Shown: positions 1-12,400 of the stretch, piece by piece
Numbering within the stretch: position 1 is the first letter of the stretch
How the letters are laid out: every line of letters begins with the position of its first letter
Origin: Xanthostigma xanthostigma
Lineage: Eukaryota > Arthropoda > Insecta > Raphidioptera > Raphidiidae
DNA: 64,000 nt
Assembly (NCBI GenBank): GCA_963575645.1
Contig: OY754465.1
Span: 43,426,401-43,490,400, forward strand
Direction: 5' to 3'
Notes under the pieces: generated by a model
Seen by the model: the letters and a program-made list of their open reading frames with translations, nothing else
What the model was told of the DNA's origin: nothing
The model's database searches: none
Translations under genes and position numbers: made by a program

Positions 1-1048
1 ATAAAACTATCTAATATAAGAATAAACACACTTTTAAAATATTTGGAATATTGATTTTACTAGGATGCATTAACAATTAGTTCTCACAATCAATAAAATA
101 AAAATAATCGAAATAATTTATTAATCGGTTGAGTAATGAACAACCAATATTGTTTAGTGGATAGAAACCAAGTTGATGACTTGGTTTCTATCCACTAAAC
201 AATATTAATGTTCTGAAACTGTTTATTTGTCCACTGTTTCATAAACCATTAGAAACTATTCAACAATAAAAATTACAAAATCGCAATAGTACTTGTATTG
301 AAACTGGTTTTATAATTAAAAGATTAAAATATTAATCGTAAAACGTTACGTTTATTCGTACTAAGGCAATAAAATTTGTTTGCTTTTTAACAATTATGAC
401 TAAATTTCCAATTTAGATAAATGCTTGTTTTTAATACTGTCATTGGAAATATAAGTAATTTGAAAATATTTACAATAAATTGTTTATAATTTCAGTGAGG
501 CTAAAACATAATCTAATTGTTAATTTTTTTTTGTTATTAACATTTGATCCTAATAAAATCAAAATAAATATGTTATACCTACTTCATTTTCAAATTTACA
601 TTCCTAATTAATAGAAAACTTATGTCAATAATTATTAAAATTCGCTCAATGTAATAATTTTGTGATAAATTTAAATATTATTAATAAACGTTGACACTTT
701 CATCCAGTTTATTAAATATTAGAGATTCATAAAATTTATATAAAGGATTTTTAATTACTAAACGTATCACATATAATACCATGCAAGCTGTACTAAAGAA
801 ACACAATGTATTAAAATTAATAAAAAATCATATTATGTAAATATTGTTCGCAACGACTTCGCACACAATTGAAATTACAATACAATCTGTTAATTCGTTC
901 AGGCCTACCTATCTTTTTTCTTTTTTGCCATCATATGCGCAGTGAACCCTTTTCAAGCTTCATTCAAGGTCATGAATGTAGAGAATACGTAAGTTGCAAA
1001 CATTTAGCTACCAGGGCCAAAAAACCGAAAAAAAAAAAAAAATATTTA
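1..1048. other. AT-rich intergenic DNA with one perfect hairpin
   Basis: No gene is visible. A 28-base perfect inverted repeat (146-173 and 179-206, 5-base loop, core TTTAGTGGATAGAAACC) is the only clear structure. The rest is AT-rich without recognised motifs. Confidence 0.5.
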
Positions 1049-1117
1049 GCTCTGCTTGCACAACGATCTCAAACCGCCAATGAACAGTTTTAGATCGTTG
1101 TGCGAACAGAGCTAATA
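1049..1117. repeat. Short foldback, about 23-bp arms
   Basis: TAGCTCTGCTTGCACAACGA at the left pairs with TCGTTGTGCGAACAGAGCTA at the right around a 22-base spacer. It follows a poly(A) run at 1030-1042 and abuts the larger foldback at 1135. Confidence 0.6.
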
Positions 1118-1134
1118 ACACATGATGCTATGTA

Positions 1135-1704
1135 CCAAAGGACCCCGCACGGAACATATGGGAATCGGCCCTCGGTTAAAATCTTCCATACTCGGGGATA
1201 TTATCCAAAAATCGACGCTGATCAAAAGTCTCCATGGGCACGAAGTCCGGAAATGCGATCCCGGGCAGTTACTTTTATATATGTATATTACATATGTATA
1301 TACTGTGTATGATATATCTATGTGATGTAGATATGTCTATAATAGAATATCACAAGGAGACGGGTGCATTTGCTCATTTTCCCTATTTTTTTTTTTTTTT
1401 TTATTATAAACAAAGAGAAAAAAAAGGTGCTTCGACTCGAAGTCATTAGCACAAAGATACATATTATGACATTATAACAGGTAAGATATACAGGTAAGAT
1501 ATACAGGTAAGATATACAGGTAAAATATACAGGTAAGTATGTTTCCCTATTTTGATTGCAATAAAAGTAACTCCCCGGGATCGCATTTCCGGACTTCGTG
1601 CCCATGGAGACTTTTGATCAGCGTCGATTTTTGGATAATATCCCCGAGTATGGAAGATTTTAACCGAGGGCCGATTCCCATATGTTCCGTGCGGGGTCCT
1701 TTAC
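1135..1704. mobile_element. Foldback/MITE element with 145-bp arms
   Basis: Arms 1135-1280 and 1561-1704 are near-identical inverted copies (outer word AAAGGACCCCGCACGGAAC). The 280-bp centre holds AT-rich DNA and the 13-bp tandem repeat at 1477-1540. The open frames here read the same arm on both strands and are not genes. The superfamily is not identifiable; no clear target duplication was seen. Confidence 0.75.
1477..1540 (+). repeat. 13-bp tandem repeat ACAGGTAAGATAT, about 5 copies
   Basis: Five head-to-tail copies, one with GTAAAA in place of GTAAGA and the last cut short. Each unit contains a consensus-like splice donor CAG/GTAAG. It sits in the centre of the foldback element. Confidence 0.85.
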
Positions 1705-2453
1705 TACAGGACAATAATTGATTACTACGCACAACCTTAAAATATATGGTATATGTAACTTCGGTATTATAATGAGGTATGTTTAGTATTAAAATAAATT
1801 ATCTGTATTTGTTCGTATTGCCACTCTTAACCAACAGGCTAGTGACTGTCCCACTTGTTCGTTGGAGGCGCCAAGGGGACAAGTACTTTTCAGTATGTAA
1901 TATTTTTGACATTTTTAACAGACGCTAATGATTTTAGTTATTGAATCTACAATAGTTTTTGTACACCGGAGTACAAAAGATCTAACAAATTAATTAACTA
2001 AGATTACTGATTAGGTACAGCTATCTCACCGTAGCTTTTTGTATCGCCAGCCTTAATGGAAAAGTAGCGACAATATTTTGCAATTACAATGTTGCAGATA
2101 TACATAAACAATCGGTTCACAAATATTTAATTACTTACAGATTTTAGTCGGTTGTTAATATTTAGATAATCAGTTACAGTTGACAGTTCTTCCAGTGCAT
2201 GTGAAAAGAAAATTAGAAAAAACGGGTGCTGCACAAGGTTTATGATAATCAGAGCATATCACGTTTAAATTTGAGCTCCCTGTTTTATACGATAAACGTC
2301 TAGTTAGATGTAGCCACAACTTTAATTTATTAATACAGTATACTTCCCTTACATCAACACTACCCTTCCTGCATTTAATTACTTTTGACTGCTATAAGTT
2401 CTCACTTCGGCGCGCCATGATGCGTCCCTCTAACGTTGTAACCTAGTATGTGT

Positions 2454-2688
2454 ACAGTCGAGCCCATGTGTTTTCAACACCATCTATTTTCAACTGATTT
2501 TATTCACGTATTTTCAAGTTTATAGTTCCTATTTCTAACGCAAAGTGTCTCTTCCTATATAACCTCAAATTAATAACGGTTTTATCGATCTATAACTGCC
2601 ACGAAGTGAAGATGAAGGAGAAGTTGAAAATACAAAAATACAGGAGTCGATTGGTCCTGACAGGTTGAAAACACATGAATTCTACTGT
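2454..2688. mobile_element. MITE with ACAGT...ACTGT termini
   Basis: The left end ACAGTCGAGCCCATGTGTTT and the right end, read in reverse (ACAGTAGAATTCATGTGTTT), share about 20 of 24 bases. The target duplication is unclear. The ends recall mariner/piggyBac-like DNA elements, which is inference. Confidence 0.5.
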
Positions 2689-3138
2689 CTTTGTCAGATT
2701 TGGACACCTCATAAGTGAAGTCAGCTTTAGATCCCCTGCAGTTCACTTAACAGAACTCTACTGTACACATATGTGTATGCGCGTTTTTATAGTTTGCCAG
2801 TCGAATTTCTTATTCTATTTATAAAAATTAAACACGGTTAATTATTTTTCGTTAAAGAATGCAAAATTCATGAACAAAACAAATCGAAACACATTTGTAT
2901 TCGTAAAATATGAATCGTGTTATATAAGAACTTCTTTAAGTCAAATTATGTTGGGTTTACAAAACTGCACACATCAAGTAAAAGCAATGAAGTTATCGAC
3001 ATCATGGAATTAATGATTTTAAAATTTGTTGATTAAACGGTCAGGTAAACCATACTCATAGCAGCATATTGAGAACTGTTTTTATAAAAAATCTTGCCAC
3101 AAAGGTAATACATGCGTACATGTGTATAAGTATACAAT

Positions 3139-3256
3139 GGCCCCTTCCTTTCTACCACTCAAGGTTGCTCTTATATTTCCACGCTATTGAATAATTTTCC
3201 CTTTGTCACAGACAATTTCAAACGGATACGTCGCTATAGAAGTTTTACTTCAAAAA
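3139..3256 (+). repeat. Dispersed repeat D, copy 1
   Basis: This shares the core CAAGGTT..CTTATATTTCC.CGC..TTGAAT.ATTTTCCC and a run of ATTTCAAACGGATACGTCGC with copies at 6498, 24752 and 50232. The four copies are 70-80 percent alike. No terminal repeats were seen; the origin is unknown. Confidence 0.5.
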
Positions 3257-3414
3257 CAAACATAAAATCTAGTATAGCGACCAACTTTTGAGAGAATTTA
3301 TAAATTGAGACGTCTAGCCTTGGCATATACTCGTAGTTTCGTAAACCCAAGTATTACGCGTGCTCGTAACATCGGGGCTTCTAATTTAAATCATATTTTT
3401 GTAAAACGTGCCAA

Positions 3415-6400
3415 TTAAACATGCATTGCTTTGGTGGCAGCAGCGTCCTGTATATTTCCATTGGCGATTGTTAATAGCTGCTTTGTGGAACTGCTGCTGC
3501 TATAGCTGTCTCCACTACTGCGGACGCTGACGTGACTCAAAGGTGTACCGGGCAGCGAAGCTCCTAGCGGATGTCGCATAGGCGTACTTTCTGTTGAATC
3601 AAGACCTCCGCCGGAAGGTGGCGCCGTATTCGGTCGTTCGCGTTCCTTGCCGGTCGAGTAAAGAGGACTTAGTACCATGGGCGCAGGTTCTTCGGGAGTA
3701 TAATAATCGGAGTCGTCTGCCCGCTCCGAGGAAACTACGTTCTCTTCTTTACGTGCGGAATGTTTATCTAAATAACAACAGAGAATACTAAACTCATCGA
3801 TTAATTAGAAAAAATGTTCAAGGTAATTTCACACAGCATATTTTGTAATAAGGAAAATCAAGTTTCTGTTCGAAATCATTAAAAAACTGATTTTTTTGCA
3901 AAATTTGAATTGTTTGCTAACAATGTATTTTTCTCTCATTAATCTATTTCAATAACAGTGAAAAATAGAACAATACCTAATAGTTACTAAGTCCAGATAA
4001 CTATGGCACCCGGTGATCATATACCAAAAAAAAAAAAATAGCCTCCACTAAAAATTCACATTCGTATTCATACCAGTATCGGCTCGTTCAACAGAACGCT
4101 CAGTCGATGGTTCGTCATGCTCTGTGTCAGTATCATTAACTGACTTCAGTTCAGTTGCAATATGATGTGGCGGTCTGTCCGAGTTCTCTCCTTCTAATAA
4201 TGGTGACATTTTCTCACCTTCACTGTCTTCGTCCTGTACAGAAAATATCGTAATAATTACTATCTTTTACGAGTAGGGACCGGCAGGCAGCTGGGTAAAT
4301 GCCTAGTAAACTGGTGTCTTACGGAGCGGCCAAAAAATAAAAGAATTACTAAAATTGTATTTTTGTTTTTACTTATTATTGTTGTAAAAATAGATTGGGA
4401 ACAAATTATTGCTAGTTAAAACAGTTGTCCAGTAGCAAAATTATTACTAGTCATAGGTCTGGATGGACATTAGGCATAAGTTAGAATTTTGAGTCCATTT
4501 ATACTTCTCACTTCTAGGTATGAGATAGAAAAGTCTCTATCCACCGCCAAATTACTATTATCTAGATCAGGCCTGGGCAAATGGCGGCCCGCGGGCCGGA
4601 TCTGGCCCGCAGCACAATTTTGTCCGGCCCGCGAAGCATTAAATAAATTTTAGAAAAATAGTAAAGAAATAGCAAAGGCGCCAGAACAGACGGAAATTTT
4701 TTTTTTTTGAGGACCTTTTTTTTCTTTGCTCTTCAAATGCGGAAATAGAATGTGACCTTTTTTTCTTGCTCTCCAAATGCGGAAATAGAATGTGACCTTT
4801 TTTTTTGCTCTGCAAATTTTTGGCCTGCGATCGAATTTTCATCAGCCGATCAAAAGATTTGCCCGCCCCTGATCTAGATACACGAAAGTATGTCAGCCAA
4901 GTTCGGAAAACACTGATTGTATGTATATTTACAGGAACCATTTCGACCCTCCTATAACTCAAAATTTATTTGATTCACAAATTTGTAATTTCTTTATATA
5001 TTAAGTTCCTCTAATTACCCAAATCTCAAATATAATAAAAAAAATTGGTTGTCTGTAAAGTCGGTTTACGGACGATAGTTTTACGTGATAACGTATTCCG
5101 CTCGAATATCATATTTAATAATCACGCACAGGGTCAGGCGGAACGTTAGGAACGTTACACTTTTTCGTGCATGCAGCCGGTGGTTCATCTTTTTATATTG
5201 ACGTGATTCATCAATTTATAAGACGTTATCACGTCAATAATTTATGTTCTATTTCTCCTATCTTCTACATATAATAATTATAATAATTCGAATCTATGAT
5301 ATTGCATCTTTCGCTTCAAATTTAGGTTAATTTTATTTATTAAAATTACTCACCACCTATAAATAATAATTGTTTTTTTTAACTTTCTTTCTTTCGTATT
5401 TATTTTAAGTCTCAAAGATTAACTGTCATAATATTTTGAAAACAATTGTTTCATTGTTTATATAAAATTCCAAAACCTATACTTACAATATTTAAGTATT
5501 TTCATACGTCAAAAAATTGATTTTTATAATGATAAAATTTATAAGAAAACGATTTTTTCGAGAGATGAGACCTAGCTAAAACGATTTTTTGCCCCCCAAA
5601 ATCCCTTTTCAGTAAATTTCATCCAAATCGTTAGGGCCGTTTTCGAGAAAAGCACGCACAGGGTCAGGCGGAACGTTAGGCGTTACACTGCATGCAGCCG
5701 GTGTTTCATCAATTTATAAGATTGGTGATTCATCAATTTATAAGACGTTATCACGTCAAAAAAGCTCAAATAGTTTCTGAGATATTGACGTCTGAATGTC
5801 GCTATTTTTATAGCATTCACTGATTAGGTTTAGAAGTTCTTGTTATCCAGACTCATTACCTCTTCTTTGCGAGTAGTGGGCAACTTTTCATTAATGAGTT
5901 TCAAAGTGTCTCCCGGACATCGATTGGTTTTATTGCCCCGCGAGTATTGTGTCGAACGATGTCCACTAAGCAAAGGCGAGCGAGTTGTTTCTTTCCCTTC
6001 TTCATCATGTTGCAATAGCACTGACATTCTGAACTGAAAGGCATAAACAATACACATAAATCAATAAACAAAATGTTGCCTTTGTCACAATACAGATAAA
6101 TAAAATTGTAGTCTTGTATAAGTTTTTAGGGAAAAGTCTCAGAAGTTACAGAACACTGACCGAATTAGTCATTTTCATAATTTCTCTCTGTTTACGTTAT
6201 TTGTAAACACACACTTTTGCTATTATATAATACTTTGACAGTTATACAATATTTTAAACCCACGCACAATTATATAAATCAGTCTTGCAAAATAGCTTAT
6301 ATATTGTCAAACCCGTGATATTATAATTTCACTTAGTGAAATTATAATATCACGACTCTGTCAATCGTGATATTGTAATTTCACTAGTGAAATTACAATA

Positions 6401-9400
6401 TCACGGATTTGACAATATCCCGGCGACATATATAAACGTGTAAATGTAATAATAATAAATGTTTATTGCTCTAAATGTACAAATTTAGGCATGTGTGTAT
6501 GTATACAATAGCCCTTTCCATTCCGCGCTCAAGGTTACTTTCATATTTCGCCGCTGTTGAATCATTTCCCCTTTAACGTCATATAAAATTTCAAACATAT
6601 AGGTACCTACATCACTAATGAAGTTTCAACTAAAAAAAAAAAACTAATCGAATTTGATTCGACTTTTACTAGAGTGTTTGTTATACATCCAAAGGGCCAA
6701 AAAGTGGCCAAAAAAAACCGATATAATAGATTCGTTCCAAGCAGCCAGTGAACGGTTCCGAAACCGTCACCCGCAAGCGCAGTAGGTAAAACGTGTTCTA
6801 AAATCGCCACTAACATCTTCGTTTTACCTAGTGCGCATGCGGCTGGCAGTTCCGAAACCGTTCACTGGCTGCTTGGAACGAACCTAATAACGCAGCAGAT
6901 AAAGGTTAGCTCAACATAAACGTGATTTGAGAATAATTGAAATATGTACTTAACGCAGCAGATAAAGGTTAGCTCGACATAAACGTGATTTGAGAATAAT
7001 TGAAATATGTATTTACCTCGGGTGTTGTACACGATCCGCTGCCACCTAGTAACCTGTCTCGAGGAGACTTACCCAATTCACTTTCATCCGGGCTTCCGTT
7101 ATCTGTTGCACCTTCTAAAGCTGATCTGTAATCATACATGTTCTAATAAAAAAGAAAGCCACTCGCATTATTATTACCTTCGATTCACTACTTTTCTATA
7201 TTTTTTAAGTTTAAACTTAATTATGAGCACAGAAATGACACAAAATTAGGAGAAAGCACGCAGCTTTATTAGAACAGAGCATGTTATCGGCGTGACATAT
7301 ACAGTGGAACTTCGTTAATTCGAAGTTTTGAATAGATCTTTCCTAATGGTAAGAGCTGGCTATGGAGAAAATGGGTAACTCGGTACAGAGCTGAAAATTT
7401 GCAGAATAATAGGAGATAGTACAAGTAAGTAGGGAAAAAATTGTCAGAAGGCTAGGCGGAAGATAAAGAGCCGCCAGAAGGCGCTAATGTTGCGAAAAAT
7501 CAGTGCACTTCTGGCAATTTTTATAATTATTCTGTAATTCAAAACTAGATTATATATTATACATTATATAGTTATAAGGGCATACTGAAAATTCAAACAT
7601 GATATAATAATAATTACATTCGACAAATATTCAAAATTATTAATGACATTTTGATAGAAATAATATTTATCGTCATATATTTTCATTAATAAAATTACGT
7701 TGTTATAACAACGTAATTTTATTAATTTATTTAATTTTATTTCTATCAAAACGACATTAATAATTTTGAATATTTGTCGAATGTAATTATTATATCATGT
7801 TTGAATTTTCAGTATGCCCTTATAACTATATAATGCATAATATATAATATAATATATAGTCTAGTTTTGAATTACAGAATAAGTATAGAAATTGCCAGAA
7901 GTGCACTAATTTTTCGCAACATTAGCGCCTTCTGGCGGCTCTTTATCTTCCGCCTAGCCTTCTGGCAATTTTTTCCCTACTTACTTGTACTATCTCCTAT
8001 TATTCTGCAAATTTTCAGCTCTGCACCGAGTCACCCATTTTCTCCGTAGCCAGCTCTCCGTCTATAAGAGTTTTGGCAAACTTCTCAGCTTTACTTTCAA
8101 TAATGGCACCACTTAGCCTTCATTAATGTTTTATAAAACATCTTCTTACTTGCACTCTCGAACATTTTCAATTTCTATAACACTTAGTTTAGTTCGGTCA
8201 ACAATCTTTACAGTATGGTTGCCGAAATCATAATGGCTACTTGTCGTGCTAGTGACATTTATAGCACAAAGAAACAGCAATTCCAGACTTTTTTAGAAAA
8301 ACCGTCCTTTATTTTAGATATGATTTTATTAAACTCAGATAAAAATTGGTTGTCTGTAAAGTCGGTTTACGGACGGTAGCTTTACGTGATAACGTATTCC
8401 GCTCGAATATCATATTTAATAATCACGCACAGGGTCAGGCGGAATGTTAGGAACGCTACACTTTTTCGTGCATGCAGCCGGTGTTTCATCTTTTTATATT
8501 GACGTGATTGATCAATTTATAAGACGTTATCACGTCAAAAAGTTCGAATTAGCGAAATTGGTGTTCAAATTATCAAAGAAACTATTACATTACGTTATAC
8601 AGGGACCAGTTCAGAGTTCGAATAAACGAAGTTTCACTGTACCTCGAAAACTAGCATAGACTAATTGCTTGTTAAAGCAAAAGCCGTTTCAAACATTTGA
8701 ATACTATTGCATGAATACATAAATATTATACCTATTAAGTATTTCAGCTGCTTGAACTGCCGCTTCGGTATCCGGTGTTTCTATCAATTCACACGGAGCA
8801 GACGGAGGCTGTCGTGGTGCACACGGACCGTTCAGAGCTTCAATAAGAGATACGGCCTCATATCCGGCCGGTATGTTTTCACAACTACCCTAAAGAATGT
8901 AAACAGTGACGAGATTATCGTAGCGTACTACGACTGCAAACAAAGAGGCTTTTAAAAATTTCGATTTAGAAGTACCGAATATTTTCTCACAAAAATCATT
9001 GAACTCTCTCTTAAAAAGAAATAGATAAGTTCTTATTTGTTTACTTGGAAATTAAAGTCAACTACCGACAGTAAATTTTTAAGTCATATCCCTTTGTAAA
9101 AAAAAAATTAATTTTGATTCTTTCAGATATTTTCTAAATGAACCATATTTACAAAAAAACACGCTGAATTAAGTGGACGCACTTCTGTATCGATTTGAGT
9201 TTAAAAGCTACAGGTGTTCAAATAATTTTTTTATTTGTAAGAAACTTGCAATGCCAATAGCTTCTAAAACAAAAGAGATATAGAAACAAGTATTTGAGAA
9301 TCGAAAGTTCTGTGAGATTTCAATCGTCAAAAATCGCAGATTTACAAAAATTGCATAAAAACGAAATTTTCTTGATCTACTAAAAAAAAATTCCGTATTT

Positions 9401-12400
9401 CTTTGGGATTCAAATACACTTACATCGTTTGTTGGCGGACTGGCAGGCGGCGCTTGTCTTTGTGTTGTCTTCTGCAGAGCGCGTATTTGGAGCAAAGCTC
9501 TAAAAGGTGCTCGGCAAATGGGACAATTATTGGCCTGATAACGCAAACTGTCAGCACACGAATTACAAAGACACAAATGCCGACAAGGCAGGATCAGTGT
9601 ATCTCTCACGTCGCTCATACAAATCACACATTCCGAGCCGTTGTCTTCAGTATCGTCAGTATCGCAGGTCGCTACTTTACCGTCATTGTTCTTGTTCTCG
9701 ATACCGTAGATTTCTTGCAGCAGGTAGCAAAGTCCATCGACGAATAACTTCTGTTTTAGTGCTTTCAACACGTATGTGCCGTCTGAATGCTTCTCTACGA
9801 CTGCAATAGTTGTATGTGACTGGCGTGGCTCTAGATACAAATCGGACAGAATTAATTATGGTAAATTCCCGGTTTCGATAAGTCTCCTGTGCTGTTTTGC
9901 GTTACTTGCAGTCTACAGAATATTATACAGTGTGTCCCTGGATTGAGTTCACAATAGGTGAGATTGACCAAAAATTTTCGAATTGGAGTTTCATATTTCG
10001 GGATTCCGCCCTGCTTGGTCTGAAACTTATTTTTAGTTTACTTTCGATTTTTTTAAATCAAGTATGTCTTTACAGTTGAGCAAAACCTCTTTTCGTTTTA
10101 GGTAAATTACCTTTTCCGTTCATAGTACGCAAAAGTGTCACTAAGAAAAGTTGTTCACAATGAAAAATTATGGCGTTATGCAAATTTTCAGAATGATCGG
10201 CCTACTTTGATAAAATCCGCTTTTGTTATGTTTTGTTTGAAAAACAATCGCGTGGAGGAAGCCAAATAGAGTAATTGGAGTTTAATTTATTTTTTTGGTA
10301 AACTGTAAAAATTTGAAATTTAATTTGAACATTTCTAATCACTCTGTTTTCTCATCTAAGATTTATCATGTAATCGTTAATAATAAATATTTTTCTACTT
10401 CTATTATCAACGTAGGCTGATCATTCTGAAAATTTGCATAACGCCGTAATTTTTCATTATAAACAACTTTTCTTAGTGACACTTTTGCGAACTATGGAAA
10501 AGGTACTTTGCCTGAAACGAAAAGAGGTTTTGCTCAACTGTAAAGGCCTACTTGATTTAAAAAAATCGAAAGTAAACTAAAAATAAGTTTCAGACCAAGC
10601 AGGGCGGAATCCCGAAATATGAAATTCCAATTCGAAAATTTTTGGTCAATCTCACCTATTGTGAACTTAATCCGGAGACACACTGTATATACTAGTGATG
10701 TAACGAATGTCAATTTTTAGACATTCATGAATGCGAATATATGCCACTGACAATCGCGAATACGAATATTCAGTTTTCTAATCTGCTATCATTTGTGCAA
10801 GGTTAAAATTTGACGCACACGTTTGTAATGGCTCTGGGTACTAGGTTGACTATTTAATACTATGTCTAAAGCTTTATAACCTAACGTTAAAGTAAAGGCT
10901 AATAAAAGACATAACTGCTTAACTGTTAGAACACATTAAAAAATCGTAACAGCAAATTATAATGCAATAAGTCAAGGTTACAATTAAAACGACTCTGACA
11001 TATTAACATTAATTAATTATTTAAGATGCCAGAAAACATTTAAGTCTACAGTTCATATATTAATGTAAACAGTACATAGAAAAACTGAATAAAACAAATG
11101 AAGTCAGTGGTTTTGTTAAGAAACAAAACTTTACTAACCATCTCCAGCTTCTTCAGCAACACAGTGGATCGCTATAGGTATAACTTCTTTGTCGGTGTTG
11201 TATAGAAGTTCCTCTTCTGAATATCGCGTTGGATCGAATACATGCAGTGGTTGACAAAATTGTTGGTTGGCCCCACGTTTATAACGAAATGTTTCAGAGT
11301 TCATGTTCGGGTCTCTTGGAGTATAACTAATTTAATAATAATACTGTTTTAATTTTTCTTTAAAACATTAACAAAAAGTCGGTAATAGTAAGTTCGTGAA
11401 GTCATGACTTCCAGCACAAATGTCTCATAAAAAATCGACAAAAAAAAAACACTTACGAGCTATAATTTAGAAAACCATAAGTTAGAAAATTTCTTATTTT
11501 CAAACTTAAATAATTAAGTACGATTCACTATTAAATTTTATAACCTTAAAAAATGTGCATAAGCACTTCAATAAATGGCTTATGGCTAGTTTACACAGTG
11601 CGAGCTAGCGTACGAGTCAGCCTGCCGAGTAGCTGCACTGCAGTAACTCGCACTGTTTGGACGTCACTTACGAGTAACTCGCACGTGCGAGTTAGACAGT
11701 AGCTGGCATCCGAGTTACTTCAACATTTTTTGTTTTCACTCGCATGCTCGCCCGCCAGCAACTCGTACATGACAGCAGCTCGGCCGTCGCTCGCATCGTT
11801 TGGACGCGTTCGGCAGTAGCTCGCCAGTGCGAGCGGGATAGTCTACTGAGCGGAACCCGTGTTTTGTGCTGCGCCTGCGTAGTGTTTAACGAATTCAAAA
11901 TGGCAACTCGCAAGACTGGACAGCAGCTACTCGTATCGTGTAGACAGCAAAGGCGAGCCGAGCTACTGGCGTACGAGTAGACAAGCCGAGTAGCTGTCTA
12001 TTGTCTGTGTAAACTAGCCATTAGTGTTCCTCTAAAATGGTTTATGTAACGATTCTATCTCGTAACTAAAAATGGAACTGAAGTTGTTTAAGCGATATTT
12101 AATATAAATATTAAACTTACACAACACCCGTAGCAGTGACCTCCTCAGTGCAGAAATAGTGTATAGTGATGGCGCACCTACTATCGCAATCGAACGTAAA
12201 CTCGATATTAAAAAGTGCAACTTTGCCAGTTTCGACATCGCGTTCAGTCTGTACAACTCCCGTTTCATCCAGAGCAATCTTCCCACAGTCCGGAGGTGCG
12301 CGGACAAATCTCAGCGACTCCTTACGAATATTCACCAAACTTTTCAATGTCTTGGTCGGTTCATTCGCTTGTGGTGGCGGGTAAGGAAACTAAAAAAATA

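Larger units (their letters stand above)
1740..3414. other. Intergenic DNA downstream of MGRN1
   Basis: No gene is visible. It contains a MITE at 2454-2688 and a degenerate dispersed-repeat copy at about 3139-3256. The MGRN1 3' UTR must lie at its right end; a minus-strand AATAAA at 2499-2504 is a possible but distant poly(A) signal. Confidence 0.45.

Noticed and set aside
1477-1540. CRISPR-like short repeats
   Set aside because: Units are contiguous with no unique spacers; an ordinary tandem repeat.
1318-1732. Opposed open frames on both strands with identical peptides (GPRTEHMGIGPRLKSS)
   Set aside because: They are the two arms of one foldback element read in both directions, not genes.
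11744-11980. Open frame with Cys/Arg-rich peptide
   Set aside because: It lies wholly in the GC-rich Harbinger-type MITE; its composition comes from ACTCG words.
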